DNA of 48,308 nucleotides, from IMG/VR virus record IMGVR_UViG_3300030107_002730, positions 1-48,308 of that record. One strand, given 5' to 3'. The notes beneath the pieces are model-generated. The model did not search any database, was not told where the DNA came from, and saw nothing but the letters and a program-made list of their open reading frames with translations. This stretch comes from a virus. Below, in pieces: positions 7,571 to 14,260 of the stretch. A program made the translations under genes and the position numbers. How positions within the stretch are numbered: position 1 is the stretch's first letter; every line of letters starts with the position of its first letter.

Positions 7571-7599
7571 AGCGTTTAAACATACTAATAATAAATAAA
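7571..7599 (+). repeat. 29-bp boundary repeat, copy 2
   Basis: Identical to 7285-7313. It follows the stop of the 79-residue gene and leads into a promoter-like TTGACT sequence at 7608. Confidence 0.85.
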
Positions 7600-7607
7600 A
7601 ATAATGC

Positions 7608-7637
7608 TTGACTTTAATAAATAATGTAATGTAATTT
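7608..7637 (+). promoter_or_regulatory. Possible internal early promoter
   Basis: TTGACT (7608-7613) is followed 18 bases later by TAATTT, with ATAATGTAATG between. It sits in one of the longer early gaps, before the 123-residue gene. The -10 match is poor, so this is tentative. A related stretch with TTGAGA and ATAATGT lies at 11229-11250 before the ribbon-helix-helix gene. Confidence 0.3.
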
Positions 7638-7672
7638 AAAATAATAACAATAACAATAAAATGAGGTATAAA

Positions 7673-8044
7673 ATGACAACAGAAAAAACACTAGGAACGA
7701 TACAAGAACCTATAAATGTAACAGATGAACATATTGATTCTATTTTGTGTGGTTCTTTTGAAGGTAGTTGTAATTATTGGATAGATAAAATTGGAGTGGT
7801 TAATAATGATTTTAAAGGGGCTGAATTTGCATCTGAAGTTGTAGCAAAAGGTGGCTCATTATTTATATATGAAAATGGCGAAAAGCACCTATTAACATTA
7901 GAAAAAATGATAAAAGGTTGTCAATTATATGTAAATGGAAACAAAAACACAAAAGGGCGCAAATTTGATATATATAAATGGGACGCTATAGACCATGATA
8001 TGATATTACAATATGCAATATTTGGCGAGGTCATCTACGGATAA
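7673..8044 (+). CDS. Conserved-type phage early protein, unknown
   Basis: 123 residues from ATG 7673. The in-frame ATG 7661 overlaps the GAGG ribosome site and is rejected. The pattern ILCGSFEGSCNYWIDKIG, then GAEFASEVVAKGGSLFIY and LLTLEKMIKGCQLY, resembles a hypothetical protein I associate with many unrelated phages. No enzymatic motif is visible. It probably acts early against the host or in DNA metabolism, but that is inference. Confidence 0.78.
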   Translation: MTTEKTLGTIQEPINVTDEHIDSILCGSFEGSCNYWIDKIGVVNNDFKGAEFASEVVAKGGSLFIYENGEKHLLTLEKMIKGCQLYVNGNKNTKGRKFDIYKWDAIDHDMILQYAIFGEVIYG

Positions 8045-8078
8045 ATAATAACTAAGAGCGTTTAAACGGAGGTATAAA

Positions 8079-8174
8079 ATGTTTGGATTAATATTTTGGT
8101 GTAAAGTAGCATTAATAATTTTAGCTGGTTGTATGGCTTGTTTAGGCGTATGGTCAACTACATGGAAACAATAA
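8079..8174 (+). CDS. 31-residue membrane microprotein
   Basis: MFGLIFWCKVALIILAGC and the following residues form one hydrophobic helix, ending WSTTWKQ. The start has a strong site, GGAGGTATAAAATG, immediately after a GTTTAAAC copy (8060-8067). It is one of four tiny single-helix proteins in the early block. Function unknown; inner-membrane insertion is inferred. Confidence 0.6.
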   Translation: MFGLIFWCKVALIILAGCMACLGVWSTTWKQ

Positions 8175-8201
8175 CAATAACAATAACAAAAGGAGTTAAA
8201 A

Positions 8202-8522
8202 ATGGAAAACAGAGAAGAAGCATACATAGGAATAGAGTTAGAAACACACATATACGGACAGGACTTAGGCTCGGCTGGAATGGAAGATGTCCTTAACCAA
8301 GGTATTGATATAAGTGCAAGAGAACTATATAAATTCATCTATGAGAATGGATGGTATTGTAGCGATGAAAAGCTAAAAATGATGTTAGATGACTATGAGA
8401 ATAGCGATAATATGTTGTATCCATTAACTTGTCATTATGAGAAAGAAACATCATATGCAGATTGGCTAGAATATGAAAAGTGGAGAGATGAAGAAAGAGA
8501 AAAAGAAAGCAAGAGCGTTTAA
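8202..8522 (+). CDS. Acidic early protein, unknown
   Basis: 106 residues, acidic, with aromatic blocks (YKFIYENGWYCSDEK, SYADWLEYEKWRDEE). The ribosome site is AAAGGAG. The stop lies inside GTTTAAAC, giving the tail KESKSV, which is identical to the tail of the 54-residue product at 8798-8962. About 27 bases of shared DNA there imply a copied gene end rather than protein homology. Confidence 0.72.
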   Translation: MENREEAYIGIELETHIYGQDLGSAGMEDVLNQGIDISARELYKFIYENGWYCSDEKLKMMLDDYENSDNMLYPLTCHYEKETSYADWLEYEKWRDEEREKESKSV

Positions 8523-8549
8523 ACACACTAGAAAAACAAGGAGAATAAA

Positions 8550-8678
8550 ATGTATGTACTAAAAACTAAAGGCAAAATAACTTACTATACTAGACGCAGA
8601 GATTTAGTGCGTGATTGCATAGTTGAGTTAATTAACAAGATGAACCCGTTTAAACGGACTAATAGCAATGTATCGTAA
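8550..8678 (+). CDS. 42-residue basic protein, unknown
   Basis: 42 residues (MYVLKTKGKITYYTRRRDLV...), basic, with a GTTTAAAC copy inside its codons (NPFKRTN). Start ATG follows AAGGAGAATAAA. The stop codon overlaps the dyad of control module B (8675-8750), so the gene ends where the next unit's regulatory region begins. Confidence 0.55.
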   Translation: MYVLKTKGKITYYTRRRDLVRDCIVELINKMNPFKRTNSNVS

Positions 8679-8750
8679 GTTGTTGTTTTTTAACGACTTA
8701 GCGATAAAAGAAAATAAAGTTCTTGCATATATTAGATAATGTATAGTAAC
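8675..8750 (+). promoter_or_regulatory. Operator/promoter-like module, copy B
   Basis: The dyad TAAGTTGTTG (8676-8685) / TAACGACTTA (8691-8700) has a 5-base centre. It is followed by TTGCAT (8723-8728), ATATTAGATAATG and TATAGT (8742-8747). It matches module A at 5577-5663 in arms, centre length and order. In RNA the dyad would form a 10-bp hairpin with a U5 loop. Spacing of TTGCAT to TATAGT is only 13 bases, so the core promoter is not certain. Confidence 0.5.
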
Positions 8751-8797
8751 TTAGTGTAGTACAGAATAATAATAAATAATAATAAATAGGAGATGTA

Positions 8798-8962
8798 ATG
8801 AAATTAATTGAAAGAGTTTTGGAAGAAATTAACAGCGACTTATTTAGTGGTGATACAGAGGCTGTAGAGGAGTTGCTTTCATTTGTTCCTAAACAAAACT
8901 TGATACAGTATTTACCAGAAGAAGAATGGAGAAAATATGAAAAAGAAAGCAAGAGCGTTTAA
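8798..8962 (+). CDS. 54-residue acidic protein, unknown
   Basis: 54 residues (MKLIERVLEEINSDLFSGDT...), helical and acidic. It is the first gene after control module B, with ribosome site AGGAGATGTA. It ends KESKSV with its stop inside GTTTAAAC, like the 106-residue product. Confidence 0.62.
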   Translation: MKLIERVLEEINSDLFSGDTEAVEELLSFVPKQNLIQYLPEEEWRKYEKESKSV

Positions 8963-8992
8963 ACAACTTAATAATAATAAATAGGAGATGTA

Positions 8993-9382
8993 ATGAAATA
9001 CAAAACACATAACGATAAAGAGATATGTACAGATGGAACTTGGTTACAAGGTCATGTTTATTGCTCATACGAAACATTAGTGAGCTTATTCGGAGAGCCT
9101 AGTGAACGCTATGACGATTATAAATGTGATGCACATTGGGACGTTGAGCTTGAAGATGGCGAGGTTGCGACCATCTATAATTGGAAAAATGGGATTAACT
9201 ATTGTGGAGTTAAAGATGGTATCCCAACAGAAAAAATAACTGAGTGGAACATAGGTGGGAATACGCATAAAGTAGCATTTGCTATTAACCATCTTACAAA
9301 CCATTCTTTAATGATGCAAGTACAAGGATTAAAGCATAACCTAGAACTTGCAGAGCAAGAAACTCACAGATTACTTAAATAA
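8993..9382 (+). CDS. Conserved-type phage early protein, unknown
   Basis: 129 residues. The core is LVSLFGEPSE, CDAHWDVEL, GEVATIYNWKNGINYCG and TEWNIGGNTHKV, a pattern I recognise from hypothetical proteins in diverse phages. No catalytic motif is clear. Start ATG 8993 follows AGGAGATGTA, the same leader as the preceding gene. Confidence 0.75.
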   Translation: MKYKTHNDKEICTDGTWLQGHVYCSYETLVSLFGEPSERYDDYKCDAHWDVELEDGEVATIYNWKNGINYCGVKDGIPTEKITEWNIGGNTHKVAFAINHLTNHSLMMQVQGLKHNLELAEQETHRLLK

Positions 9383-9405
9383 TAATAATAATACGGAGGT
9401 GTATA

Positions 9406-9609
9406 ATGAAAGTAACAAGTGTACGATACTTTGAAACTAGGAGAGGACTAGGTTACGAGTGCAAAACAAATACTGATAAAGTTATATGGAATGATGGTAT
9501 GGGTGGTGGTACATACATAGATGGATTGCACGAGTTTAATGGATTGCGAGGTGGAGAGCTAGAAGACTACCTAGAATCCTTAATCGATAACTACGAGGAG
9601 GTTGCATAA
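9406..9609 (+). CDS. Small early protein, unknown
   Basis: 67 residues, with an N-terminal beta-like half (VTSVRYFETRRGLGYEC), a glycine run (GMGGGTY) and an acidic helical tail. Ribosome site CGGAGG. Its stop overlaps the next start (TAATG), so translation is probably coupled. Confidence 0.68.
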   Translation: MKVTSVRYFETRRGLGYECKTNTDKVIWNDGMGGGTYIDGLHEFNGLRGGELEDYLESLIDNYEEVA

Positions 9610-9776
9610 TGAAAATAACAGCAGAAATGGTAGAATATTGGTACGGAAGTGACATCATATTGCCTAAAGATGTAATAAGGGATATAGTAGATATAGCTAA
9701 CAAGGATTATGATGTTAAAACACTAAAAATTGATATACAAATGTCATGGAGGACACACAATGATAGCAATAACTAA
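9609..9776 (+). CDS. 55-residue protein, unknown
   Basis: 55 residues (MKITAEMVEYWYGSDIILPK...). It overlaps the previous stop by one base and the AbrB-like gene by 17 bases. The ribosome site GAGGAGG lies inside the upstream gene. Close packing with a DNA-binding protein suggests a partner role, but it has no recognisable antitoxin or toxin motif. Confidence 0.6.
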   Translation: MKITAEMVEYWYGSDIILPKDVIRDIVDIANKDYDVKTLKIDIQMSWRTHNDSNN

Positions 9777-9942
9777 ACTGAAGCTAGATTCAAAAGGGAG
9801 AATAACATTCCCTAAGAGTTTTAGAGAGGCGAACAACATTAAAGCTAAATCATATGTTCATGTGTATCCTGTATTATCAGATACAATAGTCGGCTCACTA
9901 AAAAACACAATAAAAATAACATTTGAAACAGAGGAGGAGTAA
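9760..9942 (+). CDS. AbrB/SpoVT-type DNA-binding protein
   Basis: 60 residues. KLKLDSKGRITFPKSFREA (about 6-24) is the signature of the AbrB/MazE/SpoVT swapped-hairpin fold, which dimerises and binds DNA. Start ATG 9760 has GGAGG at the right distance; an upstream TTG (9730) is rejected. The protein may be a regulator of early genes and is one of two candidates for binding the GTTTAAAC sites or the 25-bp dyads. Confidence 0.82.
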   Translation: MIAITKLKLDSKGRITFPKSFREANNIKAKSYVHVYPVLSDTIVGSLKNTIKITFETEEE

Positions 9943-9943
9943 T

Positions 9944-10081
9944 ATGGGACGTTGGGACGAATTATTTGACATATTGCAAGTGCTAAATCCGTCTAATTCA
10001 GAATCACCTTTCGATTTAGATGGAGATGATGCCGAAGTACGATGGGACGATATTTGCTACTTTATGGATGGATTAAAATAA
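9944..10081 (+). CDS. 45-residue acidic protein, unknown
   Basis: 45 residues, acidic, with an imperfect internal repeat (GRWDELFDIL near the start, VRWDDICYF near the end). The ribosome site GAGGAGGAG overlaps the AbrB-like gene's end, and ATG follows two bases after that stop. Not recognised. Confidence 0.58.
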   Translation: MGRWDELFDILQVLNPSNSESPFDLDGDDAEVRWDDICYFMDGLK

Positions 10082-10111
10082 TAACTAAGAACGTTTAAAC
10101 GGAGGTGTAAA

Positions 10112-10291
10112 ATGAAGAAAAATAAAGGATTCCAAATAAAAGTACAATGGGATAGATTAGGAGAAGATGTTGAAATTTTTTCCTTTGCAACTGAAGAAGA
10201 AGAATCAGCATTTGTACTTGGTATTGAAAAAGGTAATGGGTGGGATGCTCCTACTTGGGAATATTTAAATAATAATAAGGAGGAGGAATGA
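10112..10291 (+). CDS. 59-residue acidic protein, unknown
   Basis: 59 residues with a beta-like N-terminus (GFQIKVQWDRLGEDVEIFSF) and an acidic remainder. ATG follows GTTTAAACGGAGGTGTAAA, the palindrome-plus-ribosome-site leader also seen before 8079. It overlaps the next gene by four bases (ATGA). Confidence 0.62.
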   Translation: MKKNKGFQIKVQWDRLGEDVEIFSFATEEEESAFVLGIEKGNGWDAPTWEYLNNNKEEE

Positions 10292-10509
10292 ACGACATAA
10301 CATACAAAGGCAAGTCGTTAATAAAAGCGACAGAAAAAAGAGACAGAGCAAAAGCGTTTAAACAGCTTCATATAGATGATATGTATGGAATGTTAAAAAG
10401 GCTAGAGAAACGAGTGGAAGAACTAGAATATGAACGATGGAAAAAGAATCTACAGGAAGACCATGTTAGATACGACTTCATAGGAGATAACAATGAAGAT
10501 GATTCCTAG
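10288..10509 (+). CDS. Charged helical small protein
   Basis: 73 residues. LKRLEKRVEELEYERWKKNL (about 36-55) is likely a coiled coil. A GTTTAAAC copy lies in its codons (AKAFKQL). It has GGAGGAGG as ribosome site inside the upstream gene, with a four-base overlap at both ends' context. Function unknown. Confidence 0.62.
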   Translation: MNDITYKGKSLIKATEKRDRAKAFKQLHIDDMYGMLKRLEKRVEELEYERWKKNLQEDHVRYDFIGDNNEDDS

Positions 10510-10585
10510 AATCATAGTGTACCTAGTGATGTTCACATTCTGTATGCAATGCTGGTACGAAATAATAAAACTAATAATAAACTAA
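10493..10585 (+). CDS. 30-residue membrane microprotein
   Basis: MKMIPRIIVYLVMFTFCMQC leads into WYEIIKLIIN: one hydrophobic helix with a basic start. ATG has AGGAGATAAC upstream and overlaps the preceding gene. It is one of four such tiny membrane proteins in this block. Confidence 0.5.
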   Translation: MKMIPRIIVYLVMFTFCMQCWYEIIKLIIN

Positions 10586-10598
10586 AGGAGGTTTCATA

Positions 10599-10931
10599 AT
10601 GGCTAAGTACATACAAAAGAGAAAACGAGAAGTATTAAGAAAACATATGAAAGAATTAAAGATGAGTAATTATTGTCAGAAGTGTGGATTAGAAGACCCT
10701 AAATATCCAGTTATATTTGATTTTGACCATCAAAAGCGTGAAGATAAAAAAAGTGATGTGTCAAGCATGTTAGCACAAGCAAGGTCTTGGAAGATGATAT
10801 TTGAAGAAGTTTGTAAATGTCAAATGTTATGCTCTAATTGTCACAGAAAGAAGACTTGGGACGAAAGAAATGATATTGGAGAATGGAACGCTATTTTTGG
10901 TAGAGAATATTTTGAAGGAGGTAAACAATGA
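10599..10931 (+). CDS. HNH-type zinc protein (putative endonuclease)
   Basis: 110 residues. Two zinc knuckles (C26-x2-C29 and C78-x2-C81-H82, sequence MLCSNCHRKKTW) flank a DH dipeptide (FDFDHQ, 41-46), the layout of small Cys4 HNH endonucleases. It is free-standing, not inside an intron. It may nick host or phage DNA, or act in recombination. The canonical second His/Asn order is not fully clear, so the nuclease call is probable rather than sure. Ribosome site AAAGGAGG. Confidence 0.72.
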   Translation: MAKYIQKRKREVLRKHMKELKMSNYCQKCGLEDPKYPVIFDFDHQKREDKKSDVSSMLAQARSWKMIFEEVCKCQMLCSNCHRKKTWDERNDIGEWNAIFGREYFEGGKQ

Positions 10932-11164
10932 ATGTTGTAAATAAAATATTAGATATAGCAAAAGAAGGGCATGATAAGATAGCATTAAAGCAATATATTG
11001 TTAAATTAGAGCGCAAAATTGTCGATTTAACGAGCGAAAATGAAAAACTAAGGATAAGGGTAGGGTTATTAGAAAATCCTGAATTTGAGCCATATCCTGA
11101 TGGTTTGGATATAGAACAAAAGCGTTTAAACGACTTGGAGGATAGTAATGATACAGGTATTTGA
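10928..11164 (+). CDS. Coiled-coil small protein
   Basis: 78 residues. IVKLERKIVDLTSENEKLRI (about 25-44) has heptad leucines typical of a coiled coil, followed by an acidic tail. It overlaps the HNH gene by four bases (ATGA). A GTTTAAAC copy encodes part of QKRLNDLE. Function unknown. Confidence 0.65.
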   Translation: MNVVNKILDIAKEGHDKIALKQYIVKLERKIVDLTSENEKLRIRVGLLENPEFEPYPDGLDIEQKRLNDLEDSNDTGI

Positions 11165-11228
11165 GTGGATAAGTGTGGCTATTGTAGTATTGATGGTAGT
11201 AGAATTAATAAATAGTGTAAGAGATTAA
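11148..11228 (+). CDS. 26-residue membrane microprotein
   Basis: MIQVFEWISVAIVVLMVVEL followed by INSVRD: a single hydrophobic helix. ATG has GGAGG seven bases upstream and overlaps the preceding gene in another frame. Too short to assign, but the start signal is good. Confidence 0.5.
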   Translation: MIQVFEWISVAIVVLMVVELINSVRD

Positions 11229-11305
11229 TTGAGAATATGTAAAATAATGTTAGTTTTATTTATTTAATGTTCTATAAATTATTTAATAACAAAGGAGATA
11301 ATAAT

Positions 11306-11479
11306 ATGAGATACGTAGGCAACTATAAAAAAGATACAACGAGCTTTCTATTGCGAGAAATCCCTGTGGATATGTGGAGAAAGTTTAAGATTAAATCATT
11401 GGAGAACGAACGTGAGAATCTTCAAGATGCACTACTTACTTTAATTGACAGCTATGTCAATGAGAACAGTGCGAGATAG
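11306..11479 (+). CDS. Ribbon-helix-helix type regulator (putative)
   Basis: 57 residues from ATG 11306, chosen over ATG 11267 because AAAGGAG lies just upstream. The FLLREIPVDMWRKFKIKSLE strand-helix segment, then NLQDALLTLIDSYV, matches the ribbon-helix-helix pattern of Arc/CopG-type proteins. These dimers bind short palindromes through the N-terminal strand, often in arrays, which makes this a natural candidate to bind GTTTAAAC. It is the first gene of the recombination set, after an 80-base gap with promoter-like sequence. Confidence 0.65.
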   Translation: MRYVGNYKKDTTSFLLREIPVDMWRKFKIKSLENERENLQDALLTLIDSYVNENSAR

Positions 11480-11480
11480 T

Positions 11481-12314
11481 ATGAGAAACTCTGACCCAGC
11501 AGGTATCAATGAAATCTATGATTCGTTCATTCAAAAAAGAAATGATGCGAATACAGAGGAGAGATACGAAGGTAATGAGAATTGGTTTAATGCAAGTAGC
11601 ACAGGATTGTGTGTACGGAGGGTTTATTTTCAATCTGTTGAACAGGCAGAGAAAACTGACCTCCCAAATACAACTTCAAAGAGATTGATGAGATTAGGAA
11701 CGATTGTTCATAATGATATTCAAGAATCTTTGGTGCAGTATAATACTAATAGTAATAATACTAATAGTAATATACTAAAGAAGAAAAAGAAACAAGATAT
11801 ACTTGTAAAGAAAAAGAAAGTTAAATTTTTTGTAGAACAAGAAATCCAAATCAAAGAACTTAACGTAAGAGGATTTTATGATGCTTTAGCAGAGGTAAAG
11901 GTTGATGATAAGGTGTATTACTATCTTTATGATTTTAAGACTATGGCTTCATATCCTTGGAAGTTGAAGTTTGGACGTGATGCTAAGAAAGAACAGCTAT
12001 CACATCAAGAGCTTCAGTTAGGAACTTATGGATACGCTATACAGGAGAAGTATGGTAAGCTTAGTGGCATGTACTTGATGTATTACAACAAAGATACATC
12101 GGTCGTTAAGAGTATTACCGTTCCACTCACGATGGTAAGTAAAGCGTATGCATATTGGGTAAATGCAAAAAAAGAGATAGAGAGAGGGTTACCTGATTTT
12201 CGGATAGGAACTTCGCCTGCTAAGGAGTGGGCATGTAACTACTGTCCGTTTAAACAGCGTTGTAATCCTCCTAACTTCATAACAAAACAAAATAGGAGAA
12301 GCTATGCCCGTTAA
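11481..12314 (+). CDS. Cas4/RecB-type PD-(D/E)XK nuclease
   Basis: 277 residues if started at ATG 11481; ATG 11445 is an alternative. Four cysteines (C44 in TGLCVRRVYF; C252, C255 and C261 in CNYCPFKQRC) fit an iron-sulfur cluster of the Cas4/AddB kind. The active site is D134 (GFYDAL) with D151 and K153 (YLYDFKT), plus QLGTYGYA downstream. It is likely an exonuclease that makes single-stranded DNA for the annealing protein encoded next. Residues 86-115 are a low-complexity Asn/Thr/Ser/Lys insertion. The start overlaps the regulator's stop region closely, so translation is probably coupled. Confidence 0.83.
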   Translation: MRNSDPAGINEIYDSFIQKRNDANTEERYEGNENWFNASSTGLCVRRVYFQSVEQAEKTDLPNTTSKRLMRLGTIVHNDIQESLVQYNTNSNNTNSNILKKKKKQDILVKKKKVKFFVEQEIQIKELNVRGFYDALAEVKVDDKVYYYLYDFKTMASYPWKLKFGRDAKKEQLSHQELQLGTYGYAIQEKYGKLSGMYLMYYNKDTSVVKSITVPLTMVSKAYAYWVNAKKEIERGLPDFRIGTSPAKEWACNYCPFKQRCNPPNFITKQNRRSYAR

Positions 12315-12930
12315 AAATGCAAATCCTCAATACGATGGAAAGCCAAAACCAAGGATAAATACTTTCCAAGAGTTAGAGAGGGTTGATGTTACAGAACATA
12401 TAGAAAAAAAAGGTAAGTTCAACTACTTGAGTTGGACGTTCGCAGTACGAGAGTTAAAGAGGAAATACCCTGATGCAACATGGGAAGTCCATGAGTATCA
12501 AGACAGAGATGGTATGGTACAACCATACATGCATACTGATTGTGGATACTTTGTCAAAACTACAGTAAATGTAAAGGGAATATCTATGTCCCAAATACAT
12601 CCTGTGTTAGACAACTACAATAAGTCTGTTACCCAACCAAATGCGTTTCAAATCAACACTAGCATACAAAGATGTCTTACAAAGGCTATTGCACTACATG
12701 GCTTAGGATTACATATCTTTGCTGGTGAGGACTTACCACCATCAACGCCACTAACAGCAGAAGAGAGAGCTGATATAATTGGTGTGCTAGAAACTCATGG
12801 TGCTGATAAGAAGATGTACGGAAGGATAATGGAATCAATGGATAACGGAACTATAAATCATGAGAACTTCTTAGAGATGGGAAGACAATTAGAAGATAAA
12901 CTAAAAACAATAAAAAAGGAGAAAAAATAA
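12304..12930 (+). CDS. Sak3-type single-strand annealing protein (DUF1071)
   Basis: 208 residues. VTEHIEKKGKFNYLSWTFAV, then LKRKYPDATWEVHE, then AFQINTSIQRCLTKAIALHG is the DUF1071 signature, a RecT/Erf-superfamily annealing protein seen in phages as Sak3. It should anneal single strands during phage recombination. It sits between the nuclease and a candidate SSB in overlapping frames, the standard two-component recombination layout. Ribosome site AGGAGAAG. Confidence 0.85.
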   Translation: MPVKNANPQYDGKPKPRINTFQELERVDVTEHIEKKGKFNYLSWTFAVRELKRKYPDATWEVHEYQDRDGMVQPYMHTDCGYFVKTTVNVKGISMSQIHPVLDNYNKSVTQPNAFQINTSIQRCLTKAIALHGLGLHIFAGEDLPPSTPLTAEERADIIGVLETHGADKKMYGRIMESMDNGTINHENFLEMGRQLEDKLKTIKKEKK

Positions 12931-13553
12931 TGAGTAATATAGACGACTTACTTGCTGATGATAAAAAAATACTTTCAGCAGACAAAAAGAAGTATAATTC
13001 AGATGAGGAGTATTTTCCTATGGTTGCAGGTGAATACCTCGGATACATAGTTGAACCTAGAATGGTAGAGCGTGAGTTTAAGATGCAAGGTAAGAAGGTA
13101 AAAGCCACAATATTCAACTATAAAGTACGGATAGGTGAAGAAAATGGAATAAATACTTATACTATTCCATCACTGAGTGGCCAAAATAGGACCGTAAAGG
13201 GCGATTATTACGCAGATAAGGTTGTACAGGCTAAAGGAGTGTTCAAATACCATGAACCTGCCCAGAATGATGAATTTGAGGCGTATAATGATGGAAATAA
13301 GTCATACGTGATGTTTTGCGAGACTATGGGGTTTGAAGGTGAAACAGTTGAAGGTGAAGTAGGTGGGAAAAAAGTAGTTGTTAATAACTTGCCTGAGTTT
13401 CAACCTGAAGAGCTTTACAATAAGCCTGTAGTAGCTGTTGTCGGTCCAGGTAAGCCATGGTTTAACAGTAAAGGGGAAAAATGCAAATCATGGGAAGTGA
13501 AGTTTGTAAAAAAATGGAAAAAAGCAACTAAATCAGAGGAGTTACCATTTTGA
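12930..13553 (+). CDS. Single-stranded DNA-binding protein (probable)
   Basis: 207 residues. The body looks beta-rich (GEYLGYIVEPRMVEREF, later AVVGPGKPWFNSKG), and the C-terminus SEELPF mimics the acidic-Pro-Phe tail by which bacterial SSB recruits partner proteins. It lies directly after the annealing protein with a one-base overlap. Coating single strands is the likely role. It is not a clear OB-fold match by eye, so the call rests on tail and context. Confidence 0.65.
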   Translation: MSNIDDLLADDKKILSADKKKYNSDEEYFPMVAGEYLGYIVEPRMVEREFKMQGKKVKATIFNYKVRIGEENGINTYTIPSLSGQNRTVKGDYYADKVVQAKGVFKYHEPAQNDEFEAYNDGNKSYVMFCETMGFEGETVEGEVGGKKVVVNNLPEFQPEELYNKPVVAVVGPGKPWFNSKGEKCKSWEVKFVKKWKKATKSEELPF

Positions 13554-13684
13554 TAAAAGTAGGAAAAACAAAGTCAAGAATGATACGAATAGCAAGAGGT
13601 GTATTTGGTATTAAGCCAAAGAGATTGTCGAGGATATTTAATATATCTCTTGCAACTGTGTATAGACACTTAGACAAAGATTAA
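13550..13684 (+). CDS. Small helix-turn-helix-like protein, TTG start
   Basis: 44 residues if started at TTG 13550, which overlaps the SSB stop (TTGA) and has GAGGAG nine bases upstream; ATG 13580 would give 34. KRLSRIFNISLATVYRHLDK at the C-terminus reads as a helix-turn-helix. It may be a small regulator. The stop codon is the first three bases of the structured element 13682-13827. Confidence 0.5.
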   Translation: MIKVGKTKSRMIRIARGVFGIKPKRLSRIFNISLATVYRHLDKD

Positions 13685-13827
13685 GAGTAGCAATATATCA
13701 TAGCAATAGCCAAGGAGCTTTTAACAGAGCTATTGAAACATACAAGAGACAATTAGCTGGCTGGAAGTTGCAGCTCAACGAGGGGATAATAAAGCCTTGA
13801 AAAAATAAAAACTCCAAGCTACTCTTA
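13682..13827 (+). ncRNA. Structured RNA element, 4-stem
   Basis: A perfect 10-bp outer stem (TAAGAGTAGC 13682-13691 with GCTACTCTTA 13818-13827) encloses 126 bases. Inside are CAATAGC/GCTATTG (13704-13710, 13729-13735), AGCTG/CAGCT (13755-13759, 13771-13775) and CGAGG/CCTTG (13779-13783, 13795-13799, one G-U pair). This gives a multibranch shape like a riboswitch or a discrete small RNA. The ribosome site of the next gene starts 16 bases after the outer stem. There is no open frame across it and no known family is recognised. Confidence 0.6.
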
Positions 13828-13851
13828 CTAACAAACAAAAAAAGGAGAAAA

Positions 13852-14244
13852 ATGCCTCTAAATACTGATTTATCTCACGGAAATTGGGATATTGACCTCG
13901 ACTTCGGGAAAGTTGGAGAACAAGCCTTAGTAGATTTATTAGAAAGTGATGGCTCTATTGAAGTAAAAACCGAAAGAGATATATGGAAGACAACAGGGAA
14001 TATAGCAATAGAAATACGATACTATGGAAACCCATCAGGTATTTCTACAACAGAAGCAAAAACGTGGATTCATCTATTGTCTTATGAAGGTAATATCGAA
14101 GGTGGTTTTATACTTAAAGTATCTGAGCTTAAAGAAAAGATACGTAGGCTGTTTAAACGGAATGAGGCAAAGACCGTAATGGGTGGTGATAACAATGCAT
14201 CTGAATTAGTATTGCTACCCATACGAGAAATGTTTTTCATTTAA
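13852..14244 (+). CDS. PD-(D/E)XK-like nuclease, copy 1
   Basis: 130 residues. LDFGKVGEQALVDLL, then IEVKTERDIWKTTGNIAIE and GISTTEAKTWIH form a nuclease-like core. E23, D33 and the E37-x-K39 pair fit a PD-(D/E)XK active site. It is paralogous to 18349-18738. It is preceded by the structured RNA 13682-13827 and an AAAGGAG ribosome site. It may be a resolving or restriction-like nuclease in recombination; the family call is from pattern only. A GTTTAAAC copy lies in its codons (RLFKRNE). Confidence 0.68.
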   Translation: MPLNTDLSHGNWDIDLDFGKVGEQALVDLLESDGSIEVKTERDIWKTTGNIAIEIRYYGNPSGISTTEAKTWIHLLSYEGNIEGGFILKVSELKEKIRRLFKRNEAKTVMGGDNNASELVLLPIREMFFI

Positions 14245-14260
14245 TTTAAGGGGGTAAAAA

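Noticed and set aside
9609-9942. Toxin-antitoxin pair with the AbrB-like protein as antitoxin
   Set aside because: The 55-residue neighbour lacks any known toxin motif and precedes rather than follows the DNA-binding gene.
10599-10931. Intron-homing HNH with an interrupted host gene
   Set aside because: Neighbouring frames are intact and no split gene or intron fold is visible.
13682-13827. Hammerhead ribozyme or known riboswitch
   Set aside because: The hammerhead CTGATGA and GAAA core is absent, and no riboswitch core I know is visible.
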